From JBKQHQ01 sp052148715 (GTDB lineage: Bacteria; Pseudomonadota; Alphaproteobacteria; Rhizobiales; Xanthobacteraceae): a DNA stretch of 64,000 nt. The notes beneath the pieces are model-generated. The model was not told where the DNA came from, searched no databases, and saw nothing but the letters and a program-made list of their open reading frames with translations. Positions 8,013 through 17,414 of this stretch are shown one piece after another. Position numbers and translations under genes: made by a program. The first letter of the stretch is position 1. Each line of letters begins with the position of its first letter. The DNA is taken from assembly GCA_052148715.1 (NCBI GenBank), contig JBKQHQ010000009.1, forward strand, positions 10,491 through 74,490, given 5' to 3'.

Positions 8013-8795
8013 CTACCGCTGCAGCAGGAAGCCCAAGACCCGGTCCGTATATTCGTCGGGTGCCTCGACGTTGGCGATGTGCGCGGCATCGAGAATGGTG
8101 AGGCTCGCGCCCCGGATACGGCTGCGGATGTACTCGTTGGCGGCAATCGGCGTCGCCGTGTCGTAGCGTCCGGCGATGACCAGGGTGGGGGCGGTGATCT
8201 TCGCCAGGATCTCGCGGTGATCCATGTCGCGGACGGCGGCGCAGCAGCCGAGATATCCCTCGACCGGCGTCGACAACAACATCGCCTTCATGTGTGCCGT
8301 GGTCTGCGGGTCGCGCTCGCGGAAGCCACTGCTGAGCCAGGCGCCGAGGGAGCGATCGGCGATCGCCGCGATGCCACCCTCGCTCACGGCCTTGATGCGG
8401 TCCTGCCATAGCGTCTTGTCGGGGTAGTAGCAGGCGGTGTTCGACAAGATGAGCGTCTCGATCCGCGTTGGCGCGTTGGCGCCGAGCCATTGGCCGACCA
8501 TGCCGCCCATGGAGAGCCCGCACCAGTGGATTTTTTGCACACCCAAGGCGTCGAGGATCGCCAACACGTCGCGCCCGAGCCGCTCCATGCTGTAGGGCCC
8601 TTTGGGCACGCCGGATTGCCCGTGACCGCGCCGGTCGTAGCGCAGCAGCCGAAAATGCTTGGCGAATTTGGGCGCCTGCACATCCCACATCCGCAGCGTG
8701 GTGCCGAGCGAATTCGACAGCATCAGCACCGGTGCGCGCTCGGGTCCTTCGAGCTCGACGTGGATGGGACAGCCGTCGGCGTCGATCGTGGGCAT
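8013..8795 (-). CDS. pcaD: 3-oxoadipate enol-lactonase
   Basis: This 260-residue alpha/beta hydrolase contains LLRYDRRGHGQSG, the nucleophile elbow CGLSMGGMVGQ with its serine, an acid region IAGRYDTATP and the final histidine in DAAHIANVEAP. The spacing and the GHGQSGVPKGPYSMERLGRD phrase are typical of PcaD. PcaD hydrolyses 3-oxoadipate enol-lactone to 3-oxoadipate in the protocatechuate branch of the beta-ketoadipate pathway. ATG 8795 is chosen because AGAGAGGAAA precedes it. It stands alone, without pcaC/H/G/B, near the hpaBC genes and convergent with their regulator. Confidence 0.85.
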   Translation of the reverse strand: MPTIDADGCPIHVELEGPERAPVLMLSNSLGTTLRMWDVQAPKFAKHFRLLRYDRRGHGQSGVPKGPYSMERLGRDVLAILDALGVQKIHWCGLSMGGMVGQWLGANAPTRIETLILSNTACYYPDKTLWQDRIKAVSEGGIAAIADRSLGAWLSSGFRERDPQTTAHMKAMLLSTPVEGYLGCCAAVRDMDHREILAKITAPTLVIAGRYDTATPIAANEYIRSRIRGASLTILDAAHIANVEAPDEYTDRVLGFLLQR

Positions 8796-9039
8796 GGGCG
8801 TTTCCTCTCTGGCGACGGGTTGCGGCCGCAGGATGCGGTCAGGCGAGCGACGAAGCCTAGCCGCGCCTGATCGGATCATCGCATCGCATAGCTTGGCAAT
8901 CGCATCAACGCTCAAATGGCGGTCACGTCCGGTCCGGGTCGCAGCGGACGGAACATTGGCCGGCGCCCTTCCCAGAGGCGCCGCGAAGCCCTAAGTCGGT
9001 GCCGCCGATGCCCGCATAGCGGAGACATGGAGACCGACG

Positions 9040-9534
9040 ATGGCGATGACGATGACCGGCGAGCAGCAACTCCCCGCGGCGCGTGAGACCGTCTGGGCAA
9101 AGCTCAATGATCCGGAGGTGCTCAAGGCGTGCATTCCGGGCTGCGAGACGCTGGAAAAACTGTCCGATACGGAATTCCAGGCCGTGGCGGTCATCAAGAT
9201 CGGACCGGTCAAGGCGACGTTCAAAGGCAAGGTGACGCTGAGCGATCTCGACCCGCCGAACGGCTATCGCATTTCCGGCCAAGGCGATGGGGGGGTGGCT
9301 GGATTTGCCAAGGGCGGCGCGACCGTGGCCTTGGTCCCCAAGGACAGCGACACGCTCTTGAGCTACAATGTGGAAGCGCAGATCGGGGGCAAGCTTGCGC
9401 AGCTCGGGCAGCGCCTGGTGAACGGCGCCGCCAAGAAGATGGCCGACGACTTTTTCCAGCGCTTTGCGGCTGCCGTGACCGGTCCGCCGGGTCCAATTCC
9501 CTTGACCGCAACCGTTCCGCCGGTTCAGAGTTGA
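9040..9534 (+). CDS. coxG: CoxG-like SRPBCC protein
   Basis: This 164-residue START/Bet v1-like (SRPBCC) protein contains LKACIPGCETLEKLSDTEFQ and GKVTLSDLDPPNGYRISGQG, the signature of carbon-monoxide-dehydrogenase subunit G. CoxG is known in carboxydotrophs as a membrane-recruitment factor for CO dehydrogenase. More widely it accompanies molybdenum hydroxylases. It lies about 120 bases before coxS on the same strand and probably belongs to the same transcription unit. GGAGA precedes the chosen ATG by six bases. Confidence 0.85.
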   Translation: MAMTMTGEQQLPAARETVWAKLNDPEVLKACIPGCETLEKLSDTEFQAVAVIKIGPVKATFKGKVTLSDLDPPNGYRISGQGDGGVAGFAKGGATVALVPKDSDTLLSYNVEAQIGGKLAQLGQRLVNGAAKKMADDFFQRFAAAVTGPPGPIPLTATVPPVQS

Positions 9535-9651
9535 ATCGGTTCCACACCGCGCGAAGGGTCAAAATCGGCGGGATTTGTCTAAAAAAACTCGTCGACCCAG
9601 GATATTGGCGCGAAAATTGAGCGTTTGGCTCGGACCTCGAGGAGGAGCAAC

Positions 9652-10155
9652 ATGTCCGCCGTCTCCCTGACGGTGAACGGCAAGGCCGTTACCGCTGATG
9701 TCGACCCGCGTACGCTGCTGGTGCAGTTCCTGCGCGAGCACCTGCGCCTCACCGGCACCCATGTCGGCTGCGATACCTCGCAATGCGGCGCCTGCGTGGT
9801 GCACGTGAACGGCAAGGCCGTCAAATCCTGCACGATTTTCCCCTGGCAGATCGAGGGGGCGCAAGTCCTGACCATCGAGGGCCTGGCCGACCCGAACGGT
9901 CCGCTGCACCCGATGCAGGAGGCATTCCGCGAAAACCATGGTCTGCAATGCGGCTATTGCACCCCCGGCATGATCATGGCCGCAGTCGACATGGTCTATC
10001 GCAAGGGCAACGAGCTCGACGAGCACACCATCCGTCATGAGCTCGAGGGCAATCTGTGCCGCTGCACCGGCTACCACAATATCGTCAAGGCGATCGCCGC
10101 CGGCGCGCGCGCAATGGCGCCCGGGCAGGCGCCAGGCCGACAAGCCGCGGAGTAG
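9652..10155 (+). CDS. coxS: CoxS-type [2Fe-2S] small subunit of a molybdenum hydroxylase
   Basis: This 167-residue protein has an N-terminal plant-type ferredoxin domain (GCDTSQCGACVVHVNGKAVK with its cysteines) and a C-terminal [2Fe-2S]-binding four-helix domain (CGYCTPGMIM and NLCRCTGYHNIV). It passes electrons between the molybdenum site of CoxL and the FAD of CoxM. GAGGAGGAGCAAC directly before ATG 9652 fixes the start. It is followed by coxL after 46 bases. All eight cluster cysteines expected for the family appear present. Confidence 0.92.
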   Translation: MSAVSLTVNGKAVTADVDPRTLLVQFLREHLRLTGTHVGCDTSQCGACVVHVNGKAVKSCTIFPWQIEGAQVLTIEGLADPNGPLHPMQEAFRENHGLQCGYCTPGMIMAAVDMVYRKGNELDEHTIRHELEGNLCRCTGYHNIVKAIAAGARAMAPGQAPGRQAAE

Positions 10156-10201
10156 CGGAGAGCAGAGTGGGCGCTGTGCAAGGGTCCATGGAGGGACCGC
10201 C

Positions 10202-12568
10202 ATGAGTGCGACCGGCATCGGCGCCGCGGTGCGCCGCAAGGAAGACCACCGCTTCATCACCGGGCAGGGGCACTACACCGCGGACATCGATCGTTCGCGT
10301 CAGAGCCAAGCGTGCTTCGTGCGCTCGCCGCACGCGCATGCGAGGATCAAATCGATCGATATCCGCGCCGCCACCGGCATGCCCGGCGTGCTCGCGGTGC
10401 TCACCGGCGCGGACCTCGCGGCCGACAAGATCGGCAATCTGATCTGCGGGTGGATGATCCACTCCAAGGACGGCTCGCCGATGAAGATGGCGCCGCATCC
10501 GGCGATCGTCTCGGGTAAGGCTTGTTATCTCGGCGATCCGGTCGCGGTCGTGGTGGCCGAGACGCTAGCGCAGGCGCGGGACGCGGCCGAGAAGGTCGCG
10601 GTCGGTTACGAGGTGCTGCCGGCGGTCTCCGATCCGGCGAAGGCGCAGGCCGACGGCGCGCCGCAGATCCATGACATCGCGCCGAAGAACACCATCTACC
10701 AGTGGCAGCTCGGCGATGCCGCCGCGACCGAGGCCGCGTTCCGTGCCGCCAAGCATGTGACGCGGCTCGATATCGTCAACAACCGGCTGGTGCCGAATGC
10801 CATGGAGCCGCGCGCGGCGATCGGCGAATACGACGCGGGCTCGCAGAGCTTTACGCTCTGGAACACCACGCAGAACCCGCATGTCGCCCGGCTCGTCATC
10901 TCCGCCTTCGTCGGCGTCGCGCCCGAGCACAAGCTGCGGGTGATCGCGCCCGACGTCGGCGGCGGCTTCGGGTCGAAGATCTTCATCTATCCCGAGGAGG
11001 TCGTGGCGCTGTGGGCCGCCAAGCGCGTCGGGCGGCCGGTGAAATGGGTCTCCGAGCGTTCCGAAGCGTTCCTGGCCGATGCGCACGGCCGGGACCACGT
11101 GACCCATGCGGAGCTGGCGCTCGACGCCGAGCAAAGGATCATCGGTCTGCGGGTTCGCACCGTCGCCAATCTCGGCGCCTACATGTCGACCTTCTCGTCG
11201 TCGGTCCCGACTTATCTGTACGGCACCTTGCTGTCGGGCCAATACGAGATTCCGCATATCTATTGCGAGGTGGACGCGGTCTACACCAATACGGTGCCGG
11301 TCGATGCTTATCGCGGGGCAGGGCGGCCGGAAGCCACCTTCGTGGTCGAGCGGCTGGTCGAGGTCGCGGCGCGCGAGCTCGGCGTCGATCCGGCGGATTT
11401 GCGCAAGAAGAACTTCATCAAGAATTTCCCGCATCAGACGCCGGTCATCATGAGCTACGACATCGGCGACTATCAGGCCTCGCTGAAGAAGGCGCTCGAT
11501 CTCGTCGACTACAAGGGTTTCAACAAACGCAAGCGCGAGAGCGCGCGGCACGGCCTGCTGCGCGGCATCGGCCTCTCGACCTATATCGAGGCCTGCGGCA
11601 TTGCGCCGAGCCAGGCCGTAGGCTCGCTCGGCGCCGGCGTGGGGCTTTGGGAATCGGCGGAGGTGCGGGTCAATCCGACCGGCTCGGTCGAGGTGCTCAC
11701 CGGCTCCCACAGCCACGGCCAGGGTCACGAGACCACTTTCGCGCAGCTCGTCAGCGAACGGCTCGGCATTCCGATCGACACCGTCAGCATCGTGCACGGC
11801 GACACCGACAAGGTGCAGTTCGGCATGGGCACCTATGGCTCGCGCTCCGGCGCCGTCGGCATGTCGGCGATCGTCAAGGCGCTCGACAAGATCGAGACCA
11901 AGGCCAAGAAGGTCGCCGCCCACATGTTGGAGGCGGCCGAAGGCGATATCGAGTTCAAGGACGGCAAATTCACCGTCGCCGGCACCGACAAGTCGGCCGC
12001 CTGGGGCGAGGTGACGCTCAACGCCTATGTCGCGCACAAATTCTCCGGCCAGGAGCTCGAGCCCGGCCTGAAGGAGGGAGCGTTCTACGACCCGGTCAAC
12101 TTCACCTTCCCGGCGGGTTGCCATATCTGCGAGGTCGAGATCGATCCGGAGACCGGCAATACCGAGATCGTCGGCTGGACGGCGGTTGACGATTTCGGGA
12201 CCATCATCAACCCGATGATCGTGGAGGGTCAGGTGCACGGCGGCATCGCGCAAGGCGTCGGCCAGGCGCTGCTCGAGAGGGCAGTCTACGACAAGGACGG
12301 CCAGCTCGTCACCGGCTCCTTCATGGACTACAGCATGCCGCGCGCGCACAACCTGCCACGGCTCAATGTCGGCACGACGGTCACGAAATGTCCGTCGAAC
12401 CCGCTCGGCATCAAGGGGTGCGGGGAGGCGGGCGCCATCGCGGCGCCGGCCGCGGTGATCAATGCCATCACCGATGCGATTGGCACGGAAGAGTTGGCGA
12501 TGCCGGCGACGGCGCAAGCCGTCTGGGCGGCGCTGCGCAAGACCAAAGGCTTACCCCAAGCCGCGTGA
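10202..12568 (+). CDS. coxL: CoxL-type molybdenum hydroxylase large subunit, form II
   Basis: This 788-residue molybdopterin-binding subunit has an aldehyde-oxidase/xanthine-dehydrogenase a/b hammerhead domain (about 20-130) followed by the two molybdopterin-binding domains. The active-site loop reads AYRGAGR at 369-375, the form II signature, not the AYRCSFR of true form I CO dehydrogenase, so the copper-binding cysteine is absent. The catalytic base lies in GCGEAGA at about E742. Form II enzymes are widespread, and their physiological substrate (CO, a purine, an aldehyde or a heteroaromatic) is disputed. ATG 10202 has GGAGGG seven bases upstream. It lies within coxGSLMD. Confidence 0.92.
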   Translation: MSATGIGAAVRRKEDHRFITGQGHYTADIDRSRQSQACFVRSPHAHARIKSIDIRAATGMPGVLAVLTGADLAADKIGNLICGWMIHSKDGSPMKMAPHPAIVSGKACYLGDPVAVVVAETLAQARDAAEKVAVGYEVLPAVSDPAKAQADGAPQIHDIAPKNTIYQWQLGDAAATEAAFRAAKHVTRLDIVNNRLVPNAMEPRAAIGEYDAGSQSFTLWNTTQNPHVARLVISAFVGVAPEHKLRVIAPDVGGGFGSKIFIYPEEVVALWAAKRVGRPVKWVSERSEAFLADAHGRDHVTHAELALDAEQRIIGLRVRTVANLGAYMSTFSSSVPTYLYGTLLSGQYEIPHIYCEVDAVYTNTVPVDAYRGAGRPEATFVVERLVEVAARELGVDPADLRKKNFIKNFPHQTPVIMSYDIGDYQASLKKALDLVDYKGFNKRKRESARHGLLRGIGLSTYIEACGIAPSQAVGSLGAGVGLWESAEVRVNPTGSVEVLTGSHSHGQGHETTFAQLVSERLGIPIDTVSIVHGDTDKVQFGMGTYGSRSGAVGMSAIVKALDKIETKAKKVAAHMLEAAEGDIEFKDGKFTVAGTDKSAAWGEVTLNAYVAHKFSGQELEPGLKEGAFYDPVNFTFPAGCHICEVEIDPETGNTEIVGWTAVDDFGTIINPMIVEGQVHGGIAQGVGQALLERAVYDKDGQLVTGSFMDYSMPRAHNLPRLNVGTTVTKCPSNPLGIKGCGEAGAIAAPAAVINAITDAIGTEELAMPATAQAVWAALRKTKGLPQAA

Positions 12569-12624
12569 AATGAATTTCTGCTTCGCATTCGGGCGAGGCG
12601 ATCGAGACGATACGGAGAGCAAAT

Positions 12625-13437
12625 ATGTACGCCTTCACCTTCCACCGGCCGACCACCGTGCGGCAGGCGGTCAATCTTCTCGCCAAGAACGAGGATGCAA
12701 AGCTTCTTGCCGGGGGTCATTCGCTGGTTCCGGTGATGAAGCAGCGCCTGGCGAGCCCGCCGGTGCTGATCGACCTGTCCAAGGTCGAGGGGCTCGCGGG
12801 CGTCGAGCTCAAGGGCCGCTCGGTCGTGATCGGCGCCATGACGCGCCACGTCGACGTGGCGAATTCGCCGGTCCTGAGCGAGGTCATGCCGGCGCTCGCC
12901 GGCGTTCCAGGCTCGATCGGCGACCCGCACGTGCGCCATATGGGAACGATCGGCGGCTCGATCGCCAACAACGATCCGAACGCCGACTATCCTGCCGCCT
13001 GCCTGGGGCTCGGGGCGATCATCATCACGTCGAAACGCCGCATTCCGGCCGACGAGTTCTTTGCCGGCATGTTCACCACCGCGCTGGAGAGCGACGAGAT
13101 CATCACCAAGGTGCAGTTCCCGATCGCCAAGAAGGCTGCCTATCAAAAATTCAAGCATCCGGCCTCGGGCTTCGCGCTGGTCGGCGTCTTCGTCTCCAAG
13201 CGAGGTTCGGAGATCCGCGTCGCCGTCACCGGCGCCGGGGCGAACGGGGTTTTTCGCGTCACCGAGTTCGAGCAAGCCTTGAAGAAGCGTTTTTCGCCGA
13301 AATCCCTCGAAGGCCTGTCGGTGCCGCAGGACGGCATGAGCAGCGACATTCATGCGGGCGCCGAGTATCGCGCCCACCTCGTCGGCGTGATGGCGCGCAG
13401 GGCGGTGGCAGCGGCGGTCGCGGCGCCGGGCGAGTGA
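12625..13437 (+). CDS. coxM: CoxM-type FAD-binding subunit
   Basis: This 270-residue medium subunit has the FAD-contacting motifs AGGHSLVPVM (about 30-39) and TIGGSIANNDP (about 108-118), then the CO-dehydrogenase flavoprotein C-terminal domain. It forms the heterotrimer with CoxS and CoxL and transfers electrons to an acceptor. It lies 56 bases after coxL. Its stop codon overlaps the GTG start proposed for coxD. Confidence 0.92.
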   Translation: MYAFTFHRPTTVRQAVNLLAKNEDAKLLAGGHSLVPVMKQRLASPPVLIDLSKVEGLAGVELKGRSVVIGAMTRHVDVANSPVLSEVMPALAGVPGSIGDPHVRHMGTIGGSIANNDPNADYPAACLGLGAIIITSKRRIPADEFFAGMFTTALESDEIITKVQFPIAKKAAYQKFKHPASGFALVGVFVSKRGSEIRVAVTGAGANGVFRVTEFEQALKKRFSPKSLEGLSVPQDGMSSDIHAGAEYRAHLVGVMARRAVAAAVAAPGE

Positions 13438-14384
13438 CTGCGCGGAACGGAACCAGCGTGAGCCCAGGCGCGCACCAACCGCCGTCGTCGATCGATGACA
13501 CGTTGACGCTGCTGACGGCCGGCGACTACGTGGCCGACCGCTCGCTCGCGACCGTGCTGTATCTTGCCCTGCGCATGGGCCGGCCGCTGCTGCTCGAAGG
13601 CGAGGCCGGCGTCGGCAAGACCGAGATCGCCAAGGTTTTGGCCGCAACGCTCGGGCGGCGGCTCATCCGTCTGCAGTGCTATGAAGGCCTCGACGTGGCG
13701 GCGGCCGTGTACGAATGGAACTACGCCGCGCAGATGATCGCCATTCGCATCGCCGAGGCCGAGGGCACTGCCGACCACGAGCGCTTGACGCATGACGTCT
13801 TCTCCGAGCGTTTTCTGATCAAGCGGCCGCTGCTGCAGGCGCTCGAGCCCGATCCCACCGGCGCACCGGTGCTGCTGATCGACGAGATCGATCGCACCGA
13901 TGAGGCGTTCGAGGCGTTCCTGCTCGAGGTGCTGGCCGATTTCCAGGTCACCGTTCCCGAGCTTGGCACTGTGAAAGCGGCGCAGCCGCCGATCGTCATC
14001 GTCACCTCGAACCGTACCCGCGAGATTCACGACGCGCTCAAGCGCCGCTGCCTCTATCATTGGCTGGCCTATCCGAGCGCCGCGCGCGAGCTTGCAATCG
14101 TGCACGCCAAGGTGCCCGGTATCGCCGAAAAACTCTCCGAGCAGATCGTCTCGTTCGTGCAGGCGCTGCGCAAGGAGGACTTGTTCAAGGCACCCGGTGT
14201 CGCCGAAACCCTCGACTGGGCCGGCGCGCTGTCCGAGCTTAACGTCGTCGCGCTCGATCCCGCGACCGTCTCCGACACGCTCGGGGTGCTGCTCAAGTAT
14301 CAAGACGATATCGCCCGGCTGGACGGCACCAAGGTGAAGCAATTGCTCGATGGGGTGCGCGCGGAGCTGCGCGCAGCGGAGTAG
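13434..14384 (+). CDS. coxD: CoxD, MoxR-type AAA+ ATPase
   Basis: This AAA+ ATPase of about 316 residues has Walker A GEAGVGKT, Walker B LLIDEIDRTDE and sensor VTSNRTREIHDALKRRC. CoxD-type ATPases work with the VWA protein CoxE to mature the molybdenum active site of CO-dehydrogenase-like enzymes. I take GTG 13434, which overlaps the coxM stop as GTGA, the usual sign of translational coupling. GTG 13458 is an alternative. The gene that should follow, coxE, is not here but at 47012, with the intervening 32.6 kb unrelated. Confidence 0.88.
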   Translation: MTARNGTSVSPGAHQPPSSIDDTLTLLTAGDYVADRSLATVLYLALRMGRPLLLEGEAGVGKTEIAKVLAATLGRRLIRLQCYEGLDVAAAVYEWNYAAQMIAIRIAEAEGTADHERLTHDVFSERFLIKRPLLQALEPDPTGAPVLLIDEIDRTDEAFEAFLLEVLADFQVTVPELGTVKAAQPPIVIVTSNRTREIHDALKRRCLYHWLAYPSAARELAIVHAKVPGIAEKLSEQIVSFVQALRKEDLFKAPGVAETLDWAGALSELNVVALDPATVSDTLGVLLKYQDDIARLDGTKVKQLLDGVRAELRAAE

Positions 14385-14512
14385 GGCGGGGCATCGCTAA
14401 ACGGCGAACCCGGAATCGGGGTTATGGTTTCCGGGTCCCCTCGCTGCGCTCGGGCTCCGGAATGACCACAGTGGAACCAAGCACTGGAACCACCTCACGA
14501 GCACCATTGAAT

Positions 14513-16708
14513 TCACGCCGGCTGCTTCAACGTACTGGAATCGACCGGCAGCTTTCGCAGGCGCTTGCCGGTTGCTGCAAAGATCGCGTTGGTGACCGCG
14601 GGGACGATCGCCGAGGTCCCGCACTCCCCCATGCCGCCCGGCAGCTCGGAATTTTTGACGATATGGACCTCGATGGCCGGCGCCTCGTTCATACGAAGCA
14701 TTTGGTAGGTATCGAAGTTGCTTTGCTCAACGCGCCCGTCCCTGAGCGTGATCTCGCCATAGAGCGCGGCCGTTATGCCGAAGATGACCGCGCTCTGAAT
14801 CTGCGCCCGTACGGTATCGGGATTGACCACGGTGCCACAGTCCACTGCGCACACGACGCGCCGCACACGAACCGCACCATTCTTCGATACTTCAACCTCG
14901 GCAACCTGCGCCATGTAGGTCCCGAACACGAACTGCACGGAGACGCCCCGGCCCACCCGTTGCGGCAACGGCTGTCCCCAGCCGGCTTTTTCCGCGGCAA
15001 GCTCGAGGACGGCCTTGGCGCGTGGCGCCTTATCGAGGAGGGCACGTCGATAGGCGACCGCGTCTTGCTCCGCCGCCGCGGCCAGCTCATCCATAAAGCT
15101 TTCGGTTACAAACACATTATGCGACGGCCCGACGCTGCGCCAGAACGCGGTCGGAATCCCGGGAGGCTCCACCCGCAAGTACTCGACGTGCATGTTCGGG
15201 AGCGCATAAACGAGATCAATCGCCCCCTCGGTGGTGTCGGGATCGAGACCGTTCTTGAATCCCGGAGGGAGCCATCGCGCAATCACCGAAGATCCGCCGT
15301 AGCGATGATTCCAGGCGACGGGCATTCCTTTCGGATCGAGACCGGCGGAAATTCGGTCTAACCAATAAGGCCGATACATATCGTGCTGGATGTCTTCCTC
15401 GCGAGTCCAGACGACCTTGACGGGGGCCTCGACCTGCTGCGCGATCTGAACCGCGCGAATGACGCCATCGACCTCCAGCCGCCGACCAAACCCGCCGCCG
15501 ATCAGATGATTGTGCACCACGACCTTGTCCAGCGGCAGGCCGGCGGTCTTGGCTGCCGCGGCCTGGACGCGCCCGATGGCCTGGCTGCCGACCCAGATTT
15601 CGCAGCCGTTCTTGCGGACATGAACCGTGCAGTTCATCGGCTCCATCGTCGCATGCGCGAGAAATGGAACCTGGTAGGTCGCCTCGACCTTGGTCACGGC
15701 GCTCGCCATGGCCTTGCCGGCGTCGCCGATGTTCTGCGCGACCGCTCCCGAATTGACCATCGCCTTTTCAAGCTCGGTGGCGATCTCGTCCGTATTGAGC
15801 TTCGCGTTAGGCCCGTCGTCCCATTCAATGATCAGGGCGGACAGCCCCTTCTTCGCGGCTCCAAAATGATCGGCCACGACGGCGACGGCGTCGTCGAGCC
15901 GCACGATCTGACGTACGCCATTGACGGCCTTGGCCGCCGCGTCATTGACGCTCTTCACACGGCCGCCGAAGACCGGCGATTGTGCAAGGGTCGCGATCTT
16001 GACGCCCGGCGGCCGAGCGTCGATGCCATAGACCGCTGTTCCGTTGACCTTCGGCGGCGTGTCCAGTCGCTTGGCGGGGGTGCTGATGAGCTTGAACTCC
16101 TCCGGCCGCTTGAGCGCCACTGTTTGCGGCACGGGCAGGAGGGCGGCATCGGCGGCAAGTTCCCCATATTTGATGCGTCTGCCCGTCGGCGCGTGCAGCA
16201 CTTCACCGCTTTGCGCCCGGCAGGACGCCGGGTCGACGTTCCATCGCTTCGCCGCCGCCGAGACCAGCATGGTTCTCGCCATCGCGCCGGCTTGGCGCAG
16301 CGGTTGCCACCCCCCGCGGATCGCGTTCGAATTGCCGGTTGCCTGCACGCCTATCAAGGGGTTGGCGTAGAGCTTCTCGTTGGGCGGCGCATGTTCCAGC
16401 CGCACCTGTTTCAGGTCAACCTCCAGCTCTTCGGCGATCAGCATCGGGATGGACGTATAGGTGCCCTGACCCATCTCGACGTAGGGCATGGTCAGGACAA
16501 CCCGCCCGTCGCCTCCGACGCGGACAAAGGCATTCGGCGCGAAGGTGGACGCATCCCCCGTGGCGGCAGCGCCGGTCAGACCCGGTACGTGCAACCTGAG
16601 CAGCAAGCCTCCTCCCGCGGCAATACCGACGCCGGCGACGATGCCAACCCGCACCACATTGCGCCGGGAGAGGTTGCCCACTGGTTGTTGGTCGGTTCGG
16701 CCGGTCAT
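14513..16708 (-). CDS. Isoquinoline 1-oxidoreductase-type molybdopterin subunit (IorB-like)
   Basis: This 731-residue protein has an N-terminal twin-arginine-like signal (NLSRRNVVRVGIVAGVG), so the mature enzyme is probably periplasmic. The molybdopterin-binding body shows MPYVEMGQGTYTSIPMLIAE, GGGFGRRLEVDGVIRAV and the catalytic Glu region GGMGECGTSA near the end. This is the layout of IorB-like large subunits of the xanthine oxidase family, which oxidise N-heterocycles or aldehydes. GGGAGG precedes ATG 16708, two bases after the partner gene stops. The cytochrome c subunit sometimes encoded with this group is absent. The substrate is unknown. Confidence 0.85.
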   Translation of the reverse strand: MTGRTDQQPVGNLSRRNVVRVGIVAGVGIAAGGGLLLRLHVPGLTGAAATGDASTFAPNAFVRVGGDGRVVLTMPYVEMGQGTYTSIPMLIAEELEVDLKQVRLEHAPPNEKLYANPLIGVQATGNSNAIRGGWQPLRQAGAMARTMLVSAAAKRWNVDPASCRAQSGEVLHAPTGRRIKYGELAADAALLPVPQTVALKRPEEFKLISTPAKRLDTPPKVNGTAVYGIDARPPGVKIATLAQSPVFGGRVKSVNDAAAKAVNGVRQIVRLDDAVAVVADHFGAAKKGLSALIIEWDDGPNAKLNTDEIATELEKAMVNSGAVAQNIGDAGKAMASAVTKVEATYQVPFLAHATMEPMNCTVHVRKNGCEIWVGSQAIGRVQAAAAKTAGLPLDKVVVHNHLIGGGFGRRLEVDGVIRAVQIAQQVEAPVKVVWTREEDIQHDMYRPYWLDRISAGLDPKGMPVAWNHRYGGSSVIARWLPPGFKNGLDPDTTEGAIDLVYALPNMHVEYLRVEPPGIPTAFWRSVGPSHNVFVTESFMDELAAAAEQDAVAYRRALLDKAPRAKAVLELAAEKAGWGQPLPQRVGRGVSVQFVFGTYMAQVAEVEVSKNGAVRVRRVVCAVDCGTVVNPDTVRAQIQSAVIFGITAALYGEITLRDGRVEQSNFDTYQMLRMNEAPAIEVHIVKNSELPGGMGECGTSAIVPAVTNAIFAATGKRLRKLPVDSSTLKQPA

Positions 16709-16710
16709 GA

Positions 16711-17181
16711 TCAACCTCCCTGTCCGTTCGGTTGCGCCGCCTGCTTGATCGCTTCGCGGATACGGACATAGGTGCCACAGCGGCAGATGTTGCCGGACAT
16801 AGCGTCGTCGATGTCGGAATCCGTCGGATGCGGGTTGCTCGCGAGCAGCGCCGAAGCAGACATGATCTGGCCCGACTGGCAGTAACCGCACTGAACGACC
16901 TCGCGATCAAGCCAGGCCTTCTGGATTTTGGCGCCCGCCGCCGTCGCACCGATTGCCTCGATTGTCGTGATCGCCGAGGCGCCTATGCTGTCGATCGTGG
17001 TGATGCAAGAACGGGTGGCCGCGTCGTCGACATGCACGGTGCAGGCACCGCACAGCGCCTTGCCGCAGCCGAACTTCGTGCCGGTCATGCCCAGCACGTC
17101 GCGCAGCACCCAGAGGAGCGGGGTGTCGCCGTCGACATCGACGTTGTGCGTGTTTCCGTTGACTTTGATGGTGAAGGCCAT
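16711..17181 (-). CDS. IorA-like [2Fe-2S] subunit
   Basis: This 156-residue iron-sulfur subunit has FGCGKALCGACTVHVDDAAT (first cluster) and CGYCQSGQIM with NICRCGTYVRIREAI (second cluster). It is the electron-transfer partner of the molybdopterin subunit encoded just downstream. Unlike the large subunit it has no signal peptide. Co-export of a folded complex through the Tat system is known for this family. A copy of the shared upstream element lies 120-165 bases before its start. Confidence 0.9.
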   Translation of the reverse strand: MAFTIKVNGNTHNVDVDGDTPLLWVLRDVLGMTGTKFGCGKALCGACTVHVDDAATRSCITTIDSIGASAITTIEAIGATAAGAKIQKAWLDREVVQCGYCQSGQIMSASALLASNPHPTDSDIDDAMSGNICRCGTYVRIREAIKQAAQPNGQGG

Positions 17182-17301
17182 GCGTCATCTCCTTTTTGTG
17201 CCAACGGAGATAGCCGGAGCGATCCGCCGGCGGTTTCGCTGGTCGACGAGGATGGCTAGGCAGCACATCATGAACCAACGATGTGGCCATGGCGGCCACT
17301 T

Positions 17302-17347
17302 GGCCATTCAACCTTCAGAAGAGATCGGTCATATCAATGTATGAGCC
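17302..17347 (-). promoter_or_regulatory. Shared upstream element, copy 1 (before iorAB)
   Basis: Read toward the iorA start, the core is CTCATACATTGATATGACC and the second block is TTCTGAAGGTTGAATGGCC. The core contains the inverted repeat TCATA-N6-TATGA. Six further copies lie upstream of other genes of the block in the same orientation to their gene. The function is inferred from position only. Confidence 0.6.
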
Positions 17348-17414
17348 GTGACACCTTGACGGCCAGCGAAACGGGCGTCGCATACAAATATCCGACTATC
17401 GATGGGGCAGCGGC

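Noticed and set aside
10565..12517. A 650-codon open frame on the minus strand opposite coxL
   Set aside because: It mirrors the GC-rich coxL gene codon by codon, has no ribosome-binding site and no recognisable protein. Such shadows are usual at this base composition.
15383..16771. A 462-codon open frame opposite the iorB-like gene
   Set aside because: It is antisense to a clearly coding gene, low in complexity and without start signals.
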